The notes beneath the pieces are model-generated. The model was given only the letters and a program-made list of their open reading frames with translations, had not been told where the DNA came from and searched no databases. The position numbers were made by a program, and so were the translations under genes. Positions 28,820-36,227 of a stretch of 47,537 bases of DNA are shown piece by piece. This DNA is from Acidobacteriaceae bacterium (GTDB lineage: Bacteria > Acidobacteriota > Terriglobia > Terriglobales > Acidobacteriaceae), in NCBI GenBank assembly GCA_003166855.1, contig PMUM01000083.1, positions 32,481-80,017 on the forward strand, in the 5' to 3' direction. The number at the start of each line of letters is the position of its first letter. Position 1 is the first letter of the stretch.

Positions 28820-29500
28820 ATGAAGCAACGCCAGCAGCTCGCAGTCGTCTGTGTCGGTTTGTTGTGCCTTATAGCGGCCGGATTGGCCGGATGTGGATCT
28901 TCATCCGCCAAAGCGAGAATCGTGAATGCATCACCGGGCGAAGGCGCCATCACAGCAACGATCGGCGGTACCAGCGTGGCGAGCAGCCTCGATTACGGTA
29001 CGGGGTCAAGTTATGCCACCGTCAGTGCCGGGTCAGTTAGTCTGAACGTCGAGCAATCGAGCACCTCCAATTCAGTTTTGGATGAGACCGTCAGTCTCAC
29101 TTCGAAGAGTACTTACACAATCCTGCTTGCGAATTACTCGACCAGTGTGACCGCGGTGACGCTAACGGATAACAACTCCTCCCCGTCTTCAGGTCAATTT
29201 AACCTTCGCCTAGTCCAAGCTTCTCCGGGCTTGGGAGCGGCCGACGTTTATGTCGTTTCTCCGGGCACCAGTCTCTCTTCGACCGCCGCCAGCGTCACTG
29301 ATCTTAATTTCGAATCCGCATCAACATACTTGCCATTGGCGGCGGGCACCTACGAGATCTACTTCACCCCAACTGGGCAGAAAACGGCCTCCATCGATAG
29401 CGGAGCGATCTCATTCAGCTCCGGGGAGGTTCGGACGGTCGTGGGTCTCAACGGATCGAACGGTGGATTTACGACAACAGTTCTGGATGACTTGAACTAG
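28820..29500 (+). CDS. DUF4397-type lipoprotein
   Basis: Lipobox AAGLAGCGSS, then ARIVNASPGEGAITATIGGTSVASSLDYGTGSSYATVSAG and NLRLVQASPGLGAADVYV. Confidence 0.85.
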   Translation: MKQRQQLAVVCVGLLCLIAAGLAGCGSSSAKARIVNASPGEGAITATIGGTSVASSLDYGTGSSYATVSAGSVSLNVEQSSTSNSVLDETVSLTSKSTYTILLANYSTSVTAVTLTDNNSSPSSGQFNLRLVQASPGLGAADVYVVSPGTSLSSTAASVTDLNFESASTYLPLAAGTYEIYFTPTGQKTASIDSGAISFSSGEVRTVVGLNGSNGGFTTTVLDDLN

Positions 29501-29559
29501 CCAAGACTCGTTTGCGAGTACGGAGAATCGTCTTGCCTATCGCCGATTCTAATGGGCTG

Positions 29560-30981
29560 CTATGAGTTCACAGGCTCTTTGAGGAGCGGCTCGACCTGAG
29601 CTCCGACGCGTAGCGCAGGCAAGCTAATGGTTATCTCGAGGCCGCCGTCTGGCGCATTCGCGGCTTCGACACTACCGCCGTGCAGAGTCACAGCCTGTTT
29701 GGTAATCGCCAATCCGAGGCCGACGCCTCCTGTCTTCCGTTCCCGTGAATCGTCGAGGCGATAGAAAGGACGGAATAGTGCCTCAAGCGACGCTTCTGGC
29801 ACTCCCGGACCATGATCTCGAACTTTCACGGTGGCCGTTCGCATTTCAGCCGTGCCGACAGAATGAAGCGAAACTTCCACCTCGGTGCCTACTCTCGTGT
29901 AACGAATTGCATTCGTAATGACGTTCTCCAACGCACTTCGAAGCAGGTCTTTATTACCTAGAACACGACAGAGTTCAAGTCTGCATAGCACGACTCGGCG
30001 CTGTTCGGCTTGGGCTTCGAAGTCTGTATCAGCCACCACCTCATTCAAAATCTCACCCAGTTGCAGCTCTGATTGTTGAATCAGTTGTCCCTCGGCTTCC
30101 AGCCGTGACAGGGTCAGCAGCTTTCGTACCATTTCATCGAGTCGACCCGTTTCTAGCTCGATCCGCTCAATCGCTGTCACGACGCTGGAATTTTCGACTT
30201 TGCGTATAGGCTCCAGCGCTAGGTTGATGCGAGTCAGCGGCGACCGAAGCTCATGCGACACGTCTCCGATGAGCCTTTTTTGAGCATTCACGAGTGACTG
30301 GATCTGCGCCGCCATTTTGTCGAAGTCTCCGACGAGGTCAGCGATCTCGTCCCGGCGGCTTTCGTTCCGCATTCCCGCACGGACCGAAAGATCCCCTTTC
30401 GATAACTGTTGGGCCGCAACCCGGAGGCGTGCAATGGGTGACGTCAGGTAACGCGCCAATCCGAAGCAGACGATTCCAGAAATCACCACTCCTACCCCCA
30501 AGTCGCGGAGCGGCTGTGCCCCGGGGGGACGAGGAGGAGGGGCGGGCGTTGGCAGTTGAGCGATGGCGACGAGGAGATATCCTCCATCCCAAACCACCGG
30601 ATCCGCGAGTAGAGTGTTCTCTGCTCCGCTACTCTGCTCTGCTCGTTGGCTTTGAACGACACGTTCGGCAAGCAGCTGTTCTTCACGTGAGACAGGGGTC
30701 TGTGAAATCGATTCGCCTCTGTCGTTCACAATGGATAAGTGAACCCCCGAAGTCTGCTGTAGGTCTTTCAGGTACTGTTCCAAGGCGTCACTGCCGGACT
30801 TCTCGTAAATGTTAACTGCCTCGTACTCGCAAGAAACTAGCAAGCTCCTCGTGGTGGACGATCCGGGAGGATGAGTTTCAGGCAAGGCCCTTCGAAACAT
30901 CAGCGCGGTGACTGCGAAAAATGCGGCCTGAACGAGCCAAAACGATAGGAAGATTTTCGAGAAAAGGGTTCTCATGTGCAT
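29560..30981 (-). CDS. sensor histidine kinase, CpxA-like (TM-periplasmic-TM-HAMP-HisKA-HATPase)
   Basis: HAMP after the second TM, H-box LIGDVSHELRSPLTRINLALE, G1/G2 DHGPGVPEASLEALFRPFYR and GVGLGLAI. Overlaps the regulator by 1 nt. Confidence 0.92.
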   Translation of the reverse strand: MHMRTLFSKIFLSFWLVQAAFFAVTALMFRRALPETHPPGSSTTRSLLVSCEYEAVNIYEKSGSDALEQYLKDLQQTSGVHLSIVNDRGESISQTPVSREEQLLAERVVQSQRAEQSSGAENTLLADPVVWDGGYLLVAIAQLPTPAPPPRPPGAQPLRDLGVGVVISGIVCFGLARYLTSPIARLRVAAQQLSKGDLSVRAGMRNESRRDEIADLVGDFDKMAAQIQSLVNAQKRLIGDVSHELRSPLTRINLALEPIRKVENSSVVTAIERIELETGRLDEMVRKLLTLSRLEAEGQLIQQSELQLGEILNEVVADTDFEAQAEQRRVVLCRLELCRVLGNKDLLRSALENVITNAIRYTRVGTEVEVSLHSVGTAEMRTATVKVRDHGPGVPEASLEALFRPFYRLDDSRERKTGGVGLGLAITKQAVTLHGGSVEAANAPDGGLEITISLPALRVGAQVEPLLKEPVNS

Positions 30982-31778
30982 CAGTCCGTCCCATTATTAT
31001 TCGGAGTGCACAGGTACACGTAGCCAACGCTTCGAATGGATCGAATTCGCTCGTCTCCTGAAGGCAAGTTTCCCAACTTCCGTCGTAGCTTACTGATATG
31101 CACGTCAATGCTGCGATCAAAAGAATTCAGATTCCGCCCCAACACCAACTCAGCTACCTGCTCGCGGGTGACGACGCGGCCGGCTGAGCGCAGCAATAAC
31201 TCCAATAAATCGAATTCGACGGCGGTCAAGGTTATAGGCTTCCCGCTGAGACGAACGGTTCGTGTTCCAAAGTCCATCTCGATATCATTCAGCAGAATCG
31301 GTGCTGTCCTTGGGACCGCGCGCTTGGCCTGGGGATCCACCACCGGACGTCGGAGGATGGCGCGAATCCGAGCCAACAGCTCTCTGGGACTAAACGGCTT
31401 GGATACATAATCGTCGGCCCCCACTTCCAAACCCACGATGCGATCCACCTCCTCTCCACGGGCGGTCAGGAGTACCACTCGTGCGGCTGATTCTGAACGC
31501 AGCCGTCGCAACAGCTCCAAACCGCTAATTCCAGGCAGCATGACATCCAGAACAATCAGCGCATGCTCGTCGGAGAGGGCCCTCTTTAGTCCCGTGGTTC
31601 CGTCGTGCACGACCTCGGTTTGTAACCCTTCGGACTCAAGATATTCGGCGAGCATCGTACACATCTCGACATCATCATCAATGAGCAAAATACGATCCAA
31701 TCCGACGCCTCTCCTCTGTGCAGGTGTCACCATGATGACACAAGCACTCCTACTGAAATTGGTATTATTCGCGTTCAC
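30981..31778 (-). CDS. OmpR/CpxR-family response regulator
   Basis: Receiver RILLIDDDVEMCTMLAEYLE, LIVLDVMLPGISGLELL, VSKPFSPRELLARI; winged helix LTAVEFDLLELLLRSAGRVVTREQV and RSIDVHISKLRRKLG...IRSIRSVGYVYL. Confidence 0.95.
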   Translation of the reverse strand: MNANNTNFSRSACVIMVTPAQRRGVGLDRILLIDDDVEMCTMLAEYLESEGLQTEVVHDGTTGLKRALSDEHALIVLDVMLPGISGLELLRRLRSESAARVVLLTARGEEVDRIVGLEVGADDYVSKPFSPRELLARIRAILRRPVVDPQAKRAVPRTAPILLNDIEMDFGTRTVRLSGKPITLTAVEFDLLELLLRSAGRVVTREQVAELVLGRNLNSFDRSIDVHISKLRRKLGNLPSGDERIRSIRSVGYVYLCTPNNNGTD

Positions 31779-31809
31779 CTCGGTTTTCCTCAGCCTCTTT
31801 AATCATGAA

Positions 31810-32205
31810 TCATGCCGCGCTCGACACGAAAATGCGCCCTGCAAGGGCTTCCCGGATGGCGATTCTGAGGTCCCGCCAGAGTGAAATCTTCCATACAAAG
31901 GCGGCACCTCCGGCGTCTATGGCATCGTCTGCCCACGAGTCGTCAGAACTCAAAAAAACGATACTTGCTCGGCAACCGAAGCTGCGAAGAATTGTAAGGA
32001 CCGCGAAACCGTCAAGACGAGGCAGGCAAATGTCGAGCACAATGACGTCAGGATCTAGAGCCGCACACAGGTCTATTGCGGCCCAGCCATCGGACGCTGT
32101 ACCAACCACCTCATAGTCTTCGTTCAAGAGCTCAGAGCAGTACTCCAAAATTTCCGCAGTGTCGTCAATAAGGAGAACCCTAGATCGTTGCACGGAGAGC
32201 CTCAC
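31810..32205 (-). CDS. single-domain receiver protein
   Basis: VLLIDDTAEILEYCSELL, VIVLDICLPRLDGFAVL. Confidence 0.85.
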   Translation of the reverse strand: MRLSVQRSRVLLIDDTAEILEYCSELLNEDYEVVGTASDGWAAIDLCAALDPDVIVLDICLPRLDGFAVLTILRSFGCRASIVFLSSDDSWADDAIDAGGAAFVWKISLWRDLRIAIREALAGRIFVSSAA

Positions 32206-32325
32206 TTGTTTTCAGCGAACCAGTTTGCAAGAAAAGGCCAGGAAAGCGGGGATGGGGGAAAAGCTGTCCCGGCCTTGTCCCGTGGCTCTTGCGAATCACC
32301 CCCTCTGAGCCACGATTCATGCGCA

Positions 32326-32799
32326 TCATTTAGCATCGTTGCCAACGGCCGCTGAAACCCCGTCCCTGATCTGAGCTAGTACAGGGGGAAACTGTTCGTG
32401 GAACTTCGCTTTTTGAACAACGTATTTGGTTCCGGAAGCCTGGCACGTGGCGCGGAGCCGCGGCGAATCGTGGTCGGCCATCAAGACCACATCCAGCAAA
32501 GGAAATTGGTGACGCAAGAGGCTGGTCGTCGTTAAGGCGTCCAGGCTGCCGATTCTGAGATCTAGGATGGCTAACTCAGGGTGGAGGACCGTCACCGCCT
32601 CAATGGCTTCTTGTCCATTTTCCACGTGGGCCACAACCTCGACATCGTCTTCCATCTTGAGCAGGACAGCAACTACAGAGCGCCAATCGGAGGAGTCGTC
32701 AGCTACGACTGCACGCATCCTTCTCCGGTCGAAGTGAGGCACTTGCCGCTCTCCAGATGTTGAGTCGACCGACGACTCCGCCGATATACGCTCGCCCAT
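32326..32799 (-). CDS. single-domain receiver protein (start may be 32718)
   Basis: MRAVVADDSSDWRSVVAVLL, LAILDLRIGSLDAL, YVVQKAKF. Confidence 0.8.
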   Translation of the reverse strand: MGERISAESSVDSTSGERQVPHFDRRRMRAVVADDSSDWRSVVAVLLKMEDDVEVVAHVENGQEAIEAVTVLHPELAILDLRIGSLDALTTTSLLRHQFPLLDVVLMADHDSPRLRATCQASGTKYVVQKAKFHEQFPPVLAQIRDGVSAAVGNDAK

Positions 32800-32834
32800 C
32801 CTTCGATTAGAACGTAGAGAGGTGTGGGACCAAC

Positions 32835-32861
32835 GTTAAGATTGCGATAAGACTATGTAAA
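32835..32861 (-). promoter_or_regulatory. 11-bp phased operator array (GTTAA-N6-GATAA-N6-GTAAA)
   Basis: GTTAA 32835-32839, GATAA 32846-32850, GTAAA 32857-32861. Upstream of the receiver gene at 32799. Confidence 0.55.
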
Positions 32862-32999
32862 TATTTGTGACACACCTGCGGGTAGCGTCTCTTTCAACGT
32901 TCTCAGGAGTTGCAACGCCTTGCCGTACAGTCATTGCCGAGTTCAAGCGGGGGCACTGGCGGGTCGACTTGGCAAACTTTTTCCTGAGGAATAAAAAAA

Positions 33000-35291
33000 A
33001 TGTTAAATGTTCAGTCTGATGTGGGGAAAACCTGTGTTCTTCGAAAGCTCGTACTGACGCCACTCATAGCTCTCGTTGCACTCGGCTTCTTGTCCCTGGC
33101 TGCGACTGCGGCCGCTGAAAGCGGTCAATCAGCCTTCAAAGAGGGTCGTTCTCTCGAGGCTCAGCAGAAATACGAGGCCGCCTATGACGCCTATCAAAAG
33201 GCGTACGATGCCAACCCCAAGAATACGGAATATCGGACCGCGATCACTCGGATGCGATTCCTGGCGGCAGCGGCGAAGGTCCACCGCGGCACGCTGCTGC
33301 AGCAAGCGGGAGATCTCGAGGAGGCCCTGAAGGTGTTTGAAGAGGCTTCAAGGATTGACCCCTCGAGTGCGATCGCCACTCAGCAAATCAACAATACACG
33401 CATCATGATTCAGAAGGTCTTGGGGCATTCCGGACCGCGTGATTCTTTGCCTTCAGGGGATTCTGATATGAACCCGGACATTCTAGATGCGCAAGGGCCA
33501 GTTAAGCTCATCAATGTTTCAAACGCTCCCATTACCTTGAAATTGACAGAAGACACCAAGATGGTTTACGACACGGTCGGCAAACTTGCCGGTGTCAACG
33601 TGCTTTTTGATCCGGACTTTACTTCGCGGCGACTCAGTATTGAACTCACCGGAGTCACACTGACCGAAGCGCTCGATCTGGTTGCTGCCGAGTCGAAGAC
33701 CTTTTGGAAGCCAATGACGGCGAATACCATTTTCGTCGCCGCCGATAATCCGGCGAAACGCAAGGAACTGGAAGAGAATGTGGTGAAGACGTTCTATCTT
33801 TCCAACCTCACGGCTCCCACAGAATTGCAGGATATTGTGAATACCTTGCGCGCCGTGCTAGACGTGAATCGAGTTCAACAACTGCTTTCCCAGGAAGCGA
33901 TCGTGATTCGTGGAACTCCGGACCAAGTCTTGTTGGCCGAGAAGATGGTCAACGATTTTGACAGAGCATCGCCAGAAGTCGTCATCGATTTCGCCTTAAT
34001 GCAAGTGAGCCGGGATACAGTGCATACTCTCGGGATCAGTCCGCCCACGAGCGCGACCGTGCAGTTGCAAGCCAACACCAGCAGCTCCAGCAGTTCGTCG
34101 AGCAGCAGTAGCAGTTCGTCAAGCTCAAGCAGCAGCACCGGCATCAACTTGAACACGCTGGCCAATCTGAACGCGACCGACTTCACCGCCACGATTTCAA
34201 GCGCTAACGCAACTGCCTTGTTCACGGACAGCAACACGAAAATCATCCAAAATCCGCAGATTCGGTCCGTCGATGGGCAGAAAGCGTCGATCAAAATTGG
34301 GGACCGAGTACCTATTGCAACCGGCACAAGCTCATCTGCGGTCAGCGGAGTCTCCCTGACAGGTCTTAACACCACGCAATTCCAGTACATCGACGTAGGA
34401 GTCAACGTAGACATTACGCCCCACATCCATCCAGATGGAGAGATCACGCTGAAGATTTCGCTGGACGTCTCCTCCGTGGCCTCTTATCAAAGTATCGGGG
34501 GTATCAATGAGCCCGTGATCGGTCAGCGGAAAGTGGAACATGAAATCCGCCTCAAAGATGGAGAGGTCAGCCTGCTGGGTGGAATGTTGGAGCAGGACGA
34601 CACGCAGTCGTTGACAGGGTATCCGGGATTGTCGCAGATCCCAATTTTGAAATACTTCTTTTCTCAGAAGAACAAGGAGATTTCAAATACGGAGGTCGTC
34701 TTCGCCGTAATCCCTCATGTAGTTCGGCGCAGGGACTTCGACGAATTCAATCGCAGAGCGATTGATGTCGGTACCGCGAACTCCGTTCATCTCCGCCATG
34801 CTCCAAAACAGCTCTTGCAGAGCGAGCCGGACAAGACTTCGGTGACTACCCCCACCGCGAAAGCCGGGGGAGAGGCAACTGCAGCCTTGGACCTGGATCC
34901 CAGCGGAATCTCCGTGTCTAAGGGGTCTACCTTCATGGTGAACGTCGACTTAAGTGGAGGCGAAAATGTGCAGGCTGTTCCGCTGCAAGTCGCGTTCGAC
35001 AAGCAAGGCTTGGAACTATTGAACATTTCAAACGGAGAATTCCTCTCCCAGGGAAACCAGATCGTTGCCTTGGTTCATCGAGAAAATGAAGTCACTGGCG
35101 TTGTGGATATCACCGCGTCGCGGCCGACGAATTCAGGGGGAGTATCGGGCCATGGGGTTGTTACAACACTGACATTTCAGGCAAAGGCGGTCGGCCGTTT
35201 CCCGGTGAAGGTTACGAAAGGAGCCGTTGTTCAACCTGATCAGCACGTAACCGCTGTTTCGGGCTCTGAAATCAGCGTATCTGTGCAGTAA
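33000..35291 (+). CDS. TPR-secretin-cohesin-like outer-membrane protein (type II/III/IV secretin family)
   Basis: N-terminal TPR, then VNVLFDPDFTSRRLSIELTGVTLTEALDLVA, secretin core KIQNPQIRSVDGQKASIKIGDRVPIATG-like and VEHEIRLKDGEVSLLGGMLEQDDTQSLTGYPGLSQIPILKYFFSQK, C-terminal cohesin-like SVSKGSTFMVNVDLSGGENVQAVPLQVAFD. Confidence 0.92.
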   Translation: MLNVQSDVGKTCVLRKLVLTPLIALVALGFLSLAATAAAESGQSAFKEGRSLEAQQKYEAAYDAYQKAYDANPKNTEYRTAITRMRFLAAAAKVHRGTLLQQAGDLEEALKVFEEASRIDPSSAIATQQINNTRIMIQKVLGHSGPRDSLPSGDSDMNPDILDAQGPVKLINVSNAPITLKLTEDTKMVYDTVGKLAGVNVLFDPDFTSRRLSIELTGVTLTEALDLVAAESKTFWKPMTANTIFVAADNPAKRKELEENVVKTFYLSNLTAPTELQDIVNTLRAVLDVNRVQQLLSQEAIVIRGTPDQVLLAEKMVNDFDRASPEVVIDFALMQVSRDTVHTLGISPPTSATVQLQANTSSSSSSSSSSSSSSSSSSSTGINLNTLANLNATDFTATISSANATALFTDSNTKIIQNPQIRSVDGQKASIKIGDRVPIATGTSSSAVSGVSLTGLNTTQFQYIDVGVNVDITPHIHPDGEITLKISLDVSSVASYQSIGGINEPVIGQRKVEHEIRLKDGEVSLLGGMLEQDDTQSLTGYPGLSQIPILKYFFSQKNKEISNTEVVFAVIPHVVRRRDFDEFNRRAIDVGTANSVHLRHAPKQLLQSEPDKTSVTTPTAKAGGEATAALDLDPSGISVSKGSTFMVNVDLSGGENVQAVPLQVAFDKQGLELLNISNGEFLSQGNQIVALVHRENEVTGVVDITASRPTNSGGVSGHGVVTTLTFQAKAVGRFPVKVTKGAVVQPDQHVTAVSGSEISVSVQ

Positions 35292-35413
35292 AGGCCAGAA
35301 TGAAAGTTGGCAATCCGGAAGCCTCACGTCGAGGCCTCGAAGGTTGGGCGCTGTAAAACGTCAAATCGGTACGTGTGTTCTTTCCAGGAGGCCGCCATCG
35401 GGAGCGATACCGC

Positions 35414-35851
35414 TCAGGTCGCGTCGGACCACGATGTTCTTAAGCGGGTGACCGTTCCCATGGTATCGGCGGCGACCAACGTCCTTAGATTTTCTATGAG
35501 GTCATCCAACGTGGTGTTTGGGCCAAAATACCCGTCCACAAACACCAATTCAGATTGCGAAACCGAAGCATGGCCAGCAAGGAGCACGACAGGAACGTCG
35601 GGCACCAAGAATTTCAGTTCCTCGGCGAGCTGAGAACCCGTCATTACCGGGATATCGTAATCCAGAAGCGCCAGGTCGATCGCGAAGTTCTTGCACACTC
35701 CGCGCGCTTCCACTGGGTCATTGGCCGTGGTCACGCCGAATCCACATTCCTCGAGGACCGCGGTTAAGAATCGGCTCGATCTCAGATTGTCGTCCACATA
35801 AAGCACCACCGGTGGCTGCCGATGCATTGGGTTTCTGTTTGCAGCTTCCAT
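35414..35851 (-). CDS. receiver-domain protein with atypical active-site positions
   Basis: VVLYVDDNLRSSRFLTAVLEECG, LALLDYDIPVMTGSQLAEEL. No lysine in the FVDGYFGPNT region where KP is expected. Confidence 0.8.
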   Translation of the reverse strand: MEAANRNPMHRQPPVVLYVDDNLRSSRFLTAVLEECGFGVTTANDPVEARGVCKNFAIDLALLDYDIPVMTGSQLAEELKFLVPDVPVVLLAGHASVSQSELVFVDGYFGPNTTLDDLIENLRTLVAADTMGTVTRLRTSWSDAT

Positions 35852-35920
35852 AAGGACCTCGGGACAAGTATTTGCCTTTCCTGATGTACGCAGTCTTCCG
35901 CTCTACTTGCACCCGAGTTT

Positions 35921-35936
35921 GTTAAGTGTTTCCTAA
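35921..35936 (-). promoter_or_regulatory. partial 11-bp phased site (GTTAA-N6-CCTAA), weak
   Basis: GTTAAG 35921-35926 and CCTAAG 35932-35937, then CGTAAG out of phase. Upstream of the 35851 receiver gene. Confidence 0.3.
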
Positions 35937-35995
35937 GTTTCGTAAGCCTCTGCACACTGGCCCCCAAAGGGGAGCCGTCTGACGAGAGAACTGGC

Positions 35996-36033
35996 GTTAC
36001 ATATTCTTTACGTAATCATCACTAACCCTTTAC
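35996..36033 (+). promoter_or_regulatory. 11-bp phased operator array with four half-sites
   Basis: GTTAC 35996-36000, TTTAC 36007-36011, ATCAC 36018-36022, TTTAC 36029-36033. Upstream of the S53 peptidase. Confidence 0.55.
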
Positions 36034-36227
36034 GCAAGGTATGTATAGAACCCGCATCTTGGTCTTTGAGCGGAGTTTCAGATCTGACATCTACTCGGAG
36101 CAGTCAAAAGTCAGGATTGAGCTTCGTTTGGACAAGGCTATGGCGCCGCCACACGAAGTGCCTCTCTTGGCTTTTTCCAGCGCGGTAGCGTGCCTGCGGA
36201 TCAGTTCGCATCAGAAGAAAGACGTTT

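Noticed and set aside
35941-35946. Third GTAAG element as part of the 35921 array
   Set aside because: Spacing is 9 bp rather than 11 bp, so only two half-sites are in phase; kept as a weak site only.
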